Shown: one piece after another, positions 1-7,511 of the stretch | Numbering within the stretch: the stretch's first letter is position 1 | How the letters are laid out: every line of letters begins with the position of its first letter | Assembly: GCF_014191305.1 (NCBI RefSeq) | Contig: NZ_JACHWJ010000001.1 | Span: 186,001-250,000 of the forward strand | Source: Pseudoclavibacter helvolus | GTDB lineage: Bacteria > Actinomycetota > Actinomycetes > Actinomycetales > Microbacteriaceae | Reading direction: 5' to 3' | Length of the DNA: 64,000 bases | Notes under the pieces: model-generated | The model's input: the letters and a program-made list of their open reading frames with translations, nothing else | What the model was told of the DNA's origin: nothing | Database searches by the model: none | Position numbers and translations under genes: made by a program

Positions 1-1
1 C

Positions 2-766
2 ACGGGCGGGGGCACCGTCCCGCTGACGATCGCCAGTGTCGCGCTCCTCGCCGCGACCGGGGTGCTGCACGCGTGGGCGACGCGTGGCCCGAAGTTCGCG
101 TCCGTGCTCCTCGCGGCGGCCGCCATTGGCTTCTTCGCCGAAGTTGTCGGCGTCGCGACCAGCTTCCCGTTCGGCCAGTACATCTACACGCCGTCGCTCG
201 GTTTCTCCCTGTTCGAGGTGCCGCTCATCGTGCCCCTCGCCTGGGTCACGATCGCGTACCCGGCGGTCATCATCGCCAGGCGACTCGTCGGTACGACTCC
301 GGGGATGCTCCGGCGCGTCGCACGTGTCGCCGTCGCGGCCTGGGCGCTCACCGCCTGGGATGTGTTCCTCGACCCGCAGATGGTCGACTCGGGGCACTGG
401 GGTTGGAAGCACCCGGATCCGGGCATCCCAGGCGTCGACGGCATCCCGCTGACGAACTTCCTCGGCTGGTACCTCGTCTCGCTCATCATCTGCGGACTCA
501 TCGACGCCGTGGCGGCGCGCTCGCGGGAGGTTGACGGCGCCCCTGGCGATGCCGTCCCCTTCACGGTCTACCTGTGGACCTACGCGACCTGCGTCGTCGG
601 CAACCTGACCTTCTTCGAGCGGCCGAGCGTGGCCCTCGTCGGTGGCTTCATCATGGGGGCCGTCGCGGTTCCGCTTGTTGTGGTGTTGCTCCGCGACTGG
701 CGGGCGCGCCGGGCGTCTGGTCCCCTCGTGGGGGCGGACGCGCGCAGCGAGGAATCTTCGCGATGA
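2..766 (+). CDS. Carotenoid biosynthesis membrane protein (CruF/DUF422-like), 5' end outside window
   Basis: The reading frame is open from base 2, so the gene begins left of the window; about 254 residues are visible. It is a polytopic membrane protein with hydrophobic segments interrupted by short loops, and carries the WDVFLDPQMV stretch followed by a Gly/Pro/Trp-rich loop typical of the Caroten_synth family (COG2324, which includes the C50/acyclic carotenoid 1',2'-hydratase CruF). Its stop codon overlaps the ATG of the next gene (ATGA at 763-766), so it is translationally coupled to a phytoene desaturase-type enzyme, which supports a pigment role. Whether it is a true hydratase cannot be read from sequence. 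Family assignment is by motif and neighbour. Confidence 0.8.
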   Translation, partial: TGGGTVPLTIASVALLAATGVLHAWATRGPKFASVLLAAAAIGFFAEVVGVATSFPFGQYIYTPSLGFSLFEVPLIVPLAWVTIAYPAVIIARRLVGTTPGMLRRVARVAVAAWALTAWDVFLDPQMVDSGHWGWKHPDPGIPGVDGIPLTNFLGWYLVSLIICGLIDAVAARSREVDGAPGDAVPFTVYLWTYATCVVGNLTFFERPSVALVGGFIMGAVAVPLVVVLLRDWRARRASGPLVGADARSEESSR

Positions 767-2313
767 GCCGCGTTGTCGTGATCGGCGCGGGAGTCGGTGG
801 GCTCGCCGCGGCGGCACGCCTCGCGTCCCTCGGGCACGACGTCACGGTGCTTGAGCAGGCCGACACGATTGGCGGCAAGCTCGCAACACTCGAGCACGAT
901 GGCTTCCTCTTCGACACGGGGCCGTCACTCGTGACGATGCCGTACGTCTTCACTGAGCTCTTTGCCGAGACGGGGGCGCCGCTCGAGACCGTGCTAGAGC
1001 TCCGACGACTCGACGTCGCCTGCAGGTACCGCTTCGCCGACGGGACAGAGCTCGACATGCCGGGTCGAATCGAGGAGATCCCTGCTGCGTTGGATGCGGC
1101 GCTCGGTTCCGGCGCGGGCGCGCAGTGGTCGCGCTTCCTCGAACGCTCGGAGCGCGTGTGGGACATCGCCCGTGGTCCCTTCCTGGAGTCGCCCATCGAT
1201 GCAGCCGGCATCGCGACGCTCGCGGCGAACCCGCTCTCGCTTGCCCGGGTGGCCCCGTGGCTGAGCCTGCGCGGATTCGGTCGACAGGACCTCGCCGATG
1301 ACCGGCTGCGCGCCCTGCTCGACCGCTACGCCACCTACACCGGCTCTGATCCGAGGCGTGCCCCCTCAGCGCTCGCGACGGTGCCATACGCGGAGCAGGC
1401 CTACGGGTCCTGGTACGTGCAAGGTGGCCTGTGGCGTCTTGGTGCCGCTATCGCGGACCGTGCGACCGAACTCGGCGCGCGCATCCGCACCGGGGTGAGC
1501 GTGACGCGCATCCTGCAGGACGGAACCAGGGTCGCGGGTGTCGAGACGGCGGACGGCGAGCGCATCGCGGCGGACATCGTCGTCGCGAACGCGGACGCGC
1601 AGACCGTCTACGGGGAACTGCTGCGAAGCGAGGGCGCCAGGCGTGCGGCCAGGGATCACGCGAAGCTCGACCCGTCGCTCTCCGGCTTCGTCCTGCTGCT
1701 GGCGCTCGACGGCCTCGATGGGGCCACGGTCGACCACGGCGAGCAGGCCCACCACCGGGTGCTCTTCGCAGAGGACTACGACGCCGAGTTCGACGCGGTC
1801 TTCGGCGTCGGAACCCAGTCGGGGTCGGGGCCGAAGCCCGTCGAGCGGCCGACGATCTACATCTCAGCGCCGAATGACCCGGAGACGGTTCCGGGGCCGG
1901 GCAGCGCCGCGTGGTTCGTGCTTGTCAACGCGCCGCGTCACGATCCTGAGCACGGCGTCGACTGGGATGCACCAGGGCTTGCTGAGCGCTACGCGGCATC
2001 GCTCCTCGAGCTGATGGCCGAGCGGGGCGTCGACGTGCGCGAGCACGTGAGATGGATGCGCATCCGAACCCCCGCAGACATTGAACGCGATACCCGCTCC
2101 CCGGGAGGGTCGATCTACGGCACGGCATCGAACGGTGCGAGGGCAGCGTTCCTCCGGCCCGCGAACCGGCAGCCGCTCGAGGGGCTGTATCTGGTCGGGG
2201 GATCCGCGCACCCAGGGGGAGGGCTTCCGCTTGTGACGCTTTCTGCCGCCATCGTTGCGCAGTTGGTCGGGCCGGCTGAGCCGGTCCACGCCGGGGTCGG
2301 CACCAGAGCCTGA
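763..2313 (+). CDS. crtI: Phytoene desaturase family protein (CrtI/CrtD type)
   Basis: A 516-residue FAD-dependent carotenoid desaturase or related oxidoreductase. The N-terminus has the dinucleotide-binding fold with GAGVGG at residues 8-13, and the C-terminus has the family FAD signature (GGSAHPGGGLP) just before the last helix. The start at 763 is chosen because it puts the Rossmann strand at the N-terminus and overlaps the upstream stop; the frame stays open further upstream but that stretch is not family-like. CrtI (phytoene to lycopene) and CrtD (later 3,4-desaturation) share these motifs; a CruF-like neighbour makes CrtD possible. Length is normal for the family. Confidence 0.85.
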   Translation: MSRVVVIGAGVGGLAAAARLASLGHDVTVLEQADTIGGKLATLEHDGFLFDTGPSLVTMPYVFTELFAETGAPLETVLELRRLDVACRYRFADGTELDMPGRIEEIPAALDAALGSGAGAQWSRFLERSERVWDIARGPFLESPIDAAGIATLAANPLSLARVAPWLSLRGFGRQDLADDRLRALLDRYATYTGSDPRRAPSALATVPYAEQAYGSWYVQGGLWRLGAAIADRATELGARIRTGVSVTRILQDGTRVAGVETADGERIAADIVVANADAQTVYGELLRSEGARRAARDHAKLDPSLSGFVLLLALDGLDGATVDHGEQAHHRVLFAEDYDAEFDAVFGVGTQSGSGPKPVERPTIYISAPNDPETVPGPGSAAWFVLVNAPRHDPEHGVDWDAPGLAERYAASLLELMAERGVDVREHVRWMRIRTPADIERDTRSPGGSIYGTASNGARAAFLRPANRQPLEGLYLVGGSAHPGGGLPLVTLSAAIVAQLVGPAEPVHAGVGTRA

Positions 2314-2346
2314 AGCCCGCCCGCCCGCCCGCTCGCTCGAGTGAGA

Positions 2347-2372
2347 GAGGCGGGCGAGTGAGGCGGGCGAGC
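2347..2372. repeat. 13-bp tandem repeat, two copies, in a convergent intergenic gap
   Basis: GAGGCGGGCGAG(T/C) occurs twice in a row. Together with the preceding CCCGCTCGC-type bases the region can fold into GC-rich hairpins between the convergent desaturase and DUF1844 genes, so it may act as a weak terminator for both. There is no T-run. Confidence 0.4.
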
Positions 2373-2389
2373 GGGGGCGTCGCGGGCGC

Positions 2390-2764
2390 TTAGCCGTAGA
2401 CGGGGCCGGTGAGGTCTTCGCCTGGCCCCTTGCCGATCGCGTCTGGGTGGTCGGACGCCTCGCGGAAGGCGAGCTGCAGCGAACGCAGGCCGTCGCGCAG
2501 CGGACGCGCGTGGTGGTCACCCAGATAGGGGAGGCTCGCGGTGAGGAGGCCGGCGAGCGCTGAGATGAGTTTGCGGGCCTCGTCGAGGTCGAGCTCGTCT
2601 TCGCCGCTGTCCTCGTCAAGGCCACACGCGACCGCAGCGGCGCTCATGAGGTGGATGGCGGTGGTTGTGATGAGCTCGACAGCCGGAACTTCGCCGATGT
2701 CGCGACGCAGATCACCGTAGTCCGGCTCGGCTGCTGAGGTGTTTTCGAGTGAGGCGTCGGTCAC
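2390..2764 (-). CDS. DUF1844 domain-containing protein
   Basis: A 124-residue acidic, mostly helical protein. The core (ELITTTAIHLMSAAAVACG ... LDEARKLISALAGLLTAS ... LRDGLRSLQLAFREAS) matches the DUF1844 pattern of small actinobacterial proteins encoded next to infC. GTG at 2764 is chosen as start because AAAGGA lies just upstream and the MTDASLEN start is family-like; the frame is open further up but the extra residues overlap the divergent infC leader region. Function is unknown. It is divergent from infC, and the 291-bp gap must hold both promoters. Confidence 0.8.
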   Translation of the reverse strand: MTDASLENTSAAEPDYGDLRRDIGEVPAVELITTTAIHLMSAAAVACGLDEDSGEDELDLDEARKLISALAGLLTASLPYLGDHHARPLRDGLRSLQLAFREASDHPDAIGKGPGEDLTGPVYG

Positions 2765-2957
2765 GCTGGTCCTTTGTGCGGAGTTCTGGTAATGTGGCGA
2801 GCGGTTTCTGCTGTGCAGAGGCCACGAAAGAGGATTCGTCCCACCCGCGCAAACCGCTCTAAGTAGGTTACCGGGTTGCTCCACTCCCTTCCTTGTGCGG
2901 CCTCGCGGCGGCACGGGAAGAGGTCACAGGGTTTGCAAGAAGTGCACGAGTTGCACA

Positions 2958-3055
2958 ACAGGCATGACCTGTGACGTTGGGTGGAAACACGCTGCGAGCG
3001 CAGCGCTGTTGGTGTGACGCCTCCTTTCCACATTCAGTGAAGTCAGGAGCCTTCC
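2958..3055 (+). promoter_or_regulatory. Structured 5' leader of infC-rpmI-rplT
   Basis: Several pairings are visible: ACAGG/CCTGT (2958-2972); a long arm GTGGAAA (2981-2987) with TTTCCAC (3025-3031) enclosing CGCTGC-GAGC-GCAGCG (2990-3005); and CTCCT (3021-3025) complementary to the IF-3 Shine-Dalgarno AGGAG (3045-3049). The last two share base 3025 and could be alternatives, which would expose or hide the ribosome site. Upstream, 2942-2956 is another small hairpin. Autoregulation of this operon by IF-3 or L20 is known in other bacteria; control by this structure is an inference. Confidence 0.5.
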
Positions 3056-3727
3056 ATCAGCGAACCACGTACCAATGACCGCATCCGTGCCAGTGAAGTC
3101 CGCCTTGTCGGCCCGGGCGGTGAGCAGGTCGGAGTAGTCAAGCTCGAGATGGCTCTGCGCCTCGCGCAGGAGTCTGAGCTCGACCTCGTCGAGGTCGCCC
3201 CCAACTCGAAGCCCCCCGTCGCCAAGATCATGGATTACGGGAAGTTCAAGTACGAGGCCGCCCAGAAGGCTAAGGAAGCACGTCGCAACCAGGCGAACAC
3301 GGTCCTCAAGGAGGTCCGCTTCCGTCTGAAGATCGACGCCCACGACTATGAGACCAAGCGCAAGCGCGCCATCGGCTTCCTCGAAGACGGTGACAAGGTG
3401 AAGGCCATGATCCAGTTCCGCGGTCGCGAGCAGTCGCGTCCGGAAATGGGAGTGCGCCTCCTTCAGCGTTTTGCTGAGGAAGTCTCGGAGTACGGCACTG
3501 TCGAGTCAAACCCCATGATCGATGGCCGCAACATGGTCATGATCATCGGCCCGTTCCGAAACAAGTCCGACGTCAAGGCTGACGCTTCCGCAAAGCGGAA
3601 CGCAGCACGCGAGGCGTCGCGGGCGGCCAAGCACGGGCAGCCGTCAACTGGCGAAGCTGCGAATGAACCTGCAGATGAAGCTGCAACAGAGTCTGTACCA
3701 GAGTCTGCAACCACAGAGGAGAACTAA
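3056..3727 (+). CDS. infC: Translation initiation factor IF-3 (ATC start codon)
   Basis: A 223-residue IF-3. The conserved N-terminus [19 protein letters not shown] begins at an ATC codon (3056) placed six bases after AGGAG (3045-3049). The in-frame stop TGA at 3038-3040 and the absence of ATG, GTG or TTG before 3149 rule out an ordinary start; starting at 3149 would delete about 31 conserved residues. Rare starts are a hallmark of infC, because IF-3 itself rejects them and so limits its own synthesis. N-domain, basic linker ([17 protein letters not shown]) and C-domain ([12 protein letters not shown]) follow, then an actinobacterial tail rich in Ala, Glu and Thr. Its stop overlaps rpmI (TAATG). 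Confidence 0.95.
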   Translation: MSEPRTNDRIRASEVRLVGPGGEQVGVVKLEMALRLAQESELDLVEVAPNSKPPVAKIMDYGKFKYEAAQKAKEARRNQANTVLKEVRFRLKIDAHDYETKRKRAIGFLEDGDKVKAMIQFRGREQSRPEMGVRLLQRFAEEVSEYGTVESNPMIDGRNMVMIIGPFRNKSDVKADASAKRNAAREASRAAKHGQPSTGEAANEPADEAATESVPESATTEEN

Positions 3728-3921
3728 TGCCGAAGCAGAAGACCCACTCGGGCGCCAAGAAGCGCTTCAAGGTCACCGGAAGCGGCAAGATCATGAAGCA
3801 GCAGGCTGGCCTCCGCCACAACCTCGAGGTCAAGTCGCCCGGCCGTAAGGCTCGACTGAACCAGGACCAGCTGCTTTCCCCGGCAGACGCCAAGGTCGCC
3901 AAGAAGCTGCTCGGCCACTAA
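3727..3921 (+). CDS. rpmI: Large ribosomal subunit protein bL35
   Basis: A 64-residue, strongly basic protein beginning [20 protein letters not shown], the standard bL35 start, and ending KVAKKLLGH. The ATG overlaps the infC stop by one base (TAATG), so translation is probably coupled. It sits in the universal infC-rpmI-rplT order. bL35 binds the 23S rRNA core late in 50S assembly. Length is typical for the family and there is nothing unusual in it. Confidence 0.98.
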   Translation: MPKQKTHSGAKKRFKVTGSGKIMKQQAGLRHNLEVKSPGRKARLNQDQLLSPADAKVAKKLLGH

Positions 3922-3960
3922 GCCGCCCGCACCCACACTTACTGAGGAGAATCAACACAC

Positions 3961-4347
3961 ATGGCACGTGTAAAGCGGGCAGTAAACGCCCATAAGAAGC
4001 GTCGCGTCATCCTTGAGCGCGCATCCGGCTACCGTGGACAGCGCTCGCGCCTGTACCGCAAGGCCAAGGAGCAGGTCATCCACTCGATGGTCTACTCCTA
4101 CCGTGACCGTCGCGCCAAGAAGGGCGAGTTCCGTCGCCTCTGGATCCAGCGCATCAACGCCGGATCCCGCGCAAACGGCCTCACGTACAACCGCTTCATC
4201 CAGGGCCTCGGCCTTGCTGGCATCGAGGTCGACCGCCGCATCCTCGCCGAGCTCGCCGTGAACGAGCCCGCGACGTTCGCTGGTCTCGTCGAGGCAGCCA
4301 AGCAGGCGCTCCCGGCCGACACGTCGGCCCCGCGCGCAGCGGCGTAG
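3961..4347 (+). CDS. rplT: Large ribosomal subunit protein bL20
   Basis: A 128-residue protein beginning [20 protein letters not shown] with the usual long basic N-terminal helix ([35 protein letters not shown]) that threads into 23S rRNA, then the globular part ([12 protein letters not shown]). GAGGAG (3944-3949) precedes the start by about ten bases. bL20 is needed for early 50S assembly and in several phyla also binds its own mRNA leader. The C-terminus carries a short Ala/Pro-rich extension. A strong hairpin terminator follows 27 bp after the stop. Confidence 0.98.
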   Translation: MARVKRAVNAHKKRRVILERASGYRGQRSRLYRKAKEQVIHSMVYSYRDRRAKKGEFRRLWIQRINAGSRANGLTYNRFIQGLGLAGIEVDRRILAELAVNEPATFAGLVEAAKQALPADTSAPRAAA

Positions 4348-4374
4348 TCAACATCACGGCAATACTGGCCGTAT

Positions 4375-4413
4375 GAACATGCGGCCGAGAGTCCAGCTCT
4401 CGGCCGCATGTTC
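4375..4413 (+). terminator. Rho-independent terminator of infC-rpmI-rplT
   Basis: A perfect 17-bp stem (4375-4391 with 4397-4413) with loop TCCAG is followed by TTTTGTTT. It ends the ribosomal protein operon before the methyltransferase gene. Confidence 0.9.
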
Positions 4414-4553
4414 TTTTGTTTCAGCGCATGGTGTCTCTCGCCTTTCGGCGGGTTCCGCCCGCCAGGGGAACACGACCCTCTGCCCGCATTCGGCTCGATG
4501 AGCCTCCACTCAAGCAACGCAGCGCGCTTCGTGCGCAGGAAGAAGTCGACACC

Positions 4554-5354
4554 ATGATCGAAAGTCCGCGCAACGCGCGAGTCAAGGAAGTCAGGAAGCT
4601 CGCGCAGAAGTCGGAGCGCCAGGAGACTGGCCTCTTCGTCATCGAGGGCCCGCAGGCGGTGCGTGAGGCGCTTGTCTCGCGCCCCGAGCTCATCGAGGAG
4701 CTGTTCGTTACCCCGACGGCGCTCGAACGGCACTCTGAGCTGCGAGGTCTTGCCGAGGACGCCCAGCTCGAGGTTGCCTTCGCGAGCGAGGAAGCCATCG
4801 ACGCGATGGCAGACACCCGCACGCCGCAGGGCGTCATCGCGGTCTGCCGCCAGTTCCCCTCGTCGATCCGGGATGCACTGAGCGGCTCCCCGAAGCTCGT
4901 TGCCATCCTCGAAGAGGTGCGCGATCCGGGCAACCTCGGCACCATCATCCGTGCCGCGGATGCTGCTGGCGCGGACGCCGTCATCCTCACGGGCCGCACC
5001 GTGGACCTCTACAACTCGAAGGTCGTGCGCTCGAGCACTGGCTCGATCTTCCACTTGCCGATCGCCGTTGAGGTGACGCTCGACGTCGCGACCTCACGCG
5101 CCCGCGACGCGGGGTTGCGCGTCGTGGCTGCGGACATCGACGGCTCTGACCTGCTCTCCGCCCGCGACTCTGGTGAGCTGGCGCAGCCGACGGCTTGGCT
5201 CTTCGGCAACGAGGCTCGTGGCCTCGACGACGAGCAGCTGGCGTACGCGGACGCGACCCTGAGCGTGCCGATCTACGGGCAGGCCGAGTCCATGAACCTC
5301 GCGACCGCCGCCTCTGTCTGCCTGTACGAGAGCGCGTTCGCGCAGCGCGCCTAG
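4554..5354 (+). CDS. SpoU/TrmH-family RNA 2'-O-methyltransferase
   Basis: A 266-residue SPOUT methyltransferase. The N-terminal substrate-binding part contains FVIEGPQAVREAL; the C-terminal knot carries the three SpoU motifs: NLGTIIRAAD (127-136), LFGNEARGL (216-224) and SMNLATAASV (246-255). It transfers a methyl group from SAM to a ribose 2'-OH of rRNA or tRNA. ATG 4554 is preceded by AGGAAG; an upstream open frame to 4416 overlaps the terminator and is not conserved-looking. A SpoU gene directly after rplT is common in actinobacteria (TsnR-like position). The exact target nucleotide is unknown. Confidence 0.92.
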   Translation: MIESPRNARVKEVRKLAQKSERQETGLFVIEGPQAVREALVSRPELIEELFVTPTALERHSELRGLAEDAQLEVAFASEEAIDAMADTRTPQGVIAVCRQFPSSIRDALSGSPKLVAILEEVRDPGNLGTIIRAADAAGADAVILTGRTVDLYNSKVVRSSTGSIFHLPIAVEVTLDVATSRARDAGLRVVAADIDGSDLLSARDSGELAQPTAWLFGNEARGLDDEQLAYADATLSVPIYGQAESMNLATAASVCLYESAFAQRA

Positions 5355-5373
5355 TAGCAGCGCACCACAAGGA

Positions 5374-5416
5374 ACGCCCGAGCCACCCCGCGATCTTCGC
5401 GGGGTGGCTCGGGCGT
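5374..5416. terminator. Bidirectional hairpin terminator between convergent genes
   Basis: A perfect 19-bp stem (5374-5392 with 5398-5416), loop ATCTT, lies 19 bp after the SpoU stop. There is no long T-run on either side, but the stem is very stable and sits between convergent operons. Confidence 0.75.
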
Positions 5417-5447
5417 CTCTGTCTGTGTCGCTGTTTGTGCTTCCCTC

Positions 5448-5545
5448 GCTCTGGGCTGGTGCCGGCTCGCCCAGGGCGCACTTGTGGTCGCTTGCGGTGA
5501 GTCCAAGCGACCAGAACTCCGCTCTAGGCTGGTGCCAGCTCGGCC
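5448..5545. repeat. Two imperfect 24-25 bp direct repeats flanking a 10-bp inverted repeat
   Basis: GCTCTGGGCTGGTGCCGGCT (from 5448) recurs as GCTCTAGGCTGGTGCCAGCT (from 5521). Between them, 5485-5494 (TGGTCGCTTG) pairs perfectly with 5504-5513. A further 8-bp hairpin CCCGACAC/GTGTCGGG lies at 5595-5625. No gene is seen in 5355-5642; this repeat block is its main content. Confidence 0.6.
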
Positions 5546-5642
5546 CGCTCGGCGCTCGTAGGGCTCGGCGCCACGAAGCGCCCCGGGTCTCCGCCCCGAC
5601 ACACCTCGACCGGGAGCGTGTCGGGCGGCATGTCGGCTCGAC

Positions 5643-7511
5643 TCAGTCGCTGTCGAGCGAGGCCAGCCAGGCGCTGTGCAGCTCGGCGTAGCGGCCGCCA
5701 GCCGCGACGAGTTCGGCGGGGGAGCCGTCCTCGACGATCGTGCCGGCGTCCAGGACCAGCACTCGGTCAGCGTCGTTGACGGTCGAGAGCCGGTGGGCGA
5801 TGATCACGGCGGTTCTGTCGTGCAGGAGCGTGCCGAGCGCTTGCTGGACAGCGCGTTCGCTTGGGATATCGAGCGAGCTGGTCGCCTCATCGAGGATCAG
5901 CACTTCGGGGTCGGCGACAAACGCCCGGGCGAACGAGATGAGCTGACGCTGTCCGGCGGAGAGCTTCACCCCGCGGTGGCTCAGGTCCGTGTCGTAGCCG
6001 TCCGGCATGCGTCGGATGAACGGGTCGGCGCCGATGAGTTTCGCGGCTCGTTCGATGTCGTCCCGGCTCGCGCCAGGTCGACCGAGTTCGATGTTCGAGG
6101 CAACGGTTCCCTGGAACAGGAATGGGTCCTGCGTGACGGTGACGACTCGTTGCCGGAGCTCGCTGTCCTGCAGCTCACGGAGGTCGACGCCGTCGAGTGT
6201 GACCTCGCCGGTTGTGGGGTCGGCGAACCGCGCGATGAGGCTCGCCAGGGTCGTCTTGCCCGCACCGGTAGGTCCCACGATCGCAACGGTCTGGCCCGCG
6301 GCGATGTGCAGGTCGGTCCGCTGCAGGACAAGCGGACCCTCGCCGTACGAGAACGTCGTGCCGCGGAGGGTCATGTCGCCGCGTCCAGAGGCTTGCCGCG
6401 CGCCTGAGGGCGGTCGTTGAGCGCCGCGCTGTTCGTCGCGAGCCGCCGACGGCTCGGCGACGCTTGGCCGTTCCTCGAGGACACCGGAGATCTTCTCGAG
6501 TGCCGCGACTGCCGATTGGAAGGTGTTGGCGAACATGCCAACGGCCTCCATGGGCTGGAACAGCTGCACGAGGTACAGGGCCGCCGCGACGAGCAAGCCG
6601 ACGCCGATACTGCCGTCGAGCGTTCGAAGGCCGTTGACGAGCACGAGCACCGCAAGCCCGATGCTGCTGATGAGGTTGATGCCCGTAAAGAGGTTGCCGA
6701 ACGCCATAGCCGTGCGACGCCCAGTGTCCGTGTAGGCGCCGTTCAAACCGCCGTAGACGTCTGCGTTGCGGGCTTCCGCGCGGAACGCCTGCATGGCACG
6801 GATTCCCGTGATCGTCTCGACGAAGCGCACGATGAGGCGCGCGGAGCGTTCGCTGGACTCACGGTAGAGGCGTGACGAGACGACCTGGAAGTGCCGCGTG
6901 ACGAGGACAACCGGGACGAAGACAGCGAGGGCGACCAGCGCGGACAGCGGGTCGAGGATGAACAGCGCCGTCGCGATGAACGCCATCCGAGCGACGGCAT
7001 TGACCAGGTCGCCGAAGCCAGACTCGAGGAGTTCGGCTAACGCGTCGACGTCGTTCGTCTGCCGACTGATGACGCGCCCTGACGTGTAGCGCTGGTGGAA
7101 GTCGAGGCCGAGGCGACCCGTGTGTTCGAAGAGCAGCGTGCGCACTCGCAGGAGCACGCGCTGGCTGAGGGCCGCGGCTCGGCGTGTGAAGAGGTTCGAC
7201 AAGCCCGCATCGGCGATCGTCGCGACGATGAGGGCGCCGACGACGATCGCGAAGGGCCGCCAGTCGCCTTCGAGCAGCCTCGGCAGGCCGGTATCGATGG
7301 CCTGCGAGAGCAGCAGCGGCCCGGCGGCCGACGCCGCCTGGCTGACAAGCACCAGCACCCCGAGCCAGACGAGGCTGCCGCGATGCGGCGCGAGGAGCTG
7401 ACCCATGAGGCGAAGGGATCGTTGACGCAGGAGTCGAGCGGTGCCGCGGTCGACACTGGTGAGGTGCTCGACCTGCACGCCAAGGGGCGCGGGTGGGGTG
7501 CGCGTGCTCAC
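5643..7511 (-). CDS. ABC exporter half-transporter, subunit B (catalytic Walker B, LSAGQ signature)
   Basis: A 622-residue type IV ABC exporter half: six predicted membrane helices (about 45-320), then the nucleotide-binding domain with Walker A GPTGAGKT (413-420), signature LSAGQ (517-521), Walker B LILDE (538-542) and H-loop His573. The catalytic Glu is present but the signature has Ala for the first Gly. GTG start overlaps the stop of the upstream partner (GTGA, 7508-7511). A linker of about 35 polar residues (350-380) joins the halves. Probable multidrug or lipid-type heterodimer; the substrate cannot be deduced. Confidence 0.92.
   Translation of the reverse strand: MSTRTPPAPLGVQVEHLTSVDRGTARLLRQRSLRLMGQLLAPHRGSLVWLGVLVLVSQAASAAGPLLLSQAIDTGLPRLLEGDWRPFAIVVGALIVATIADAGLSNLFTRRAAALSQRVLLRVRTLLFEHTGRLGLDFHQRYTSGRVISRQTNDVDALAELLESGFGDLVNAVARMAFIATALFILDPLSALVALAVFVPVVLVTRHFQVVSSRLYRESSERSARLIVRFVETITGIRAMQAFRAEARNADVYGGLNGAYTDTGRRTAMAFGNLFTGINLISSIGLAVLVLVNGLRTLDGSIGVGLLVAAALYLVQLFQPMEAVGMFANTFQSAVAALEKISGVLEERPSVAEPSAARDEQRGAQRPPSGARQASGRGDMTLRGTTFSYGEGPLVLQRTDLHIAAGQTVAIVGPTGAGKTTLASLIARFADPTTGEVTLDGVDLRELQDSELRQRVVTVTQDPFLFQGTVASNIELGRPGASRDDIERAAKLIGADPFIRRMPDGYDTDLSHRGVKLSAGQRQLISFARAFVADPEVLILDEATSSLDIPSERAVQQALGTLLHDRTAVIIAHRLSTVNDADRVLVLDAGTIVEDGSPAELVAAGGRYAELHSAWLASLDSD

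Noticed and set aside
2761-3033. 90-codon minus-strand frame (and a 139-codon one to 3343) in the infC leader
   Set aside because: Overlap infC or the structured leader on the other strand; no ribosome site or known family.
3149-3727. infC starting at ATG 3149
   Set aside because: Removes the conserved TNDRIR part of IF-3; the ATC at 3056 with AGGAG fits better.
4416-4553. N-terminal extension of the SpoU methyltransferase
   Set aside because: Overlaps the operon terminator tail and is not family-like; ATG 4554 has its own ribosome site.
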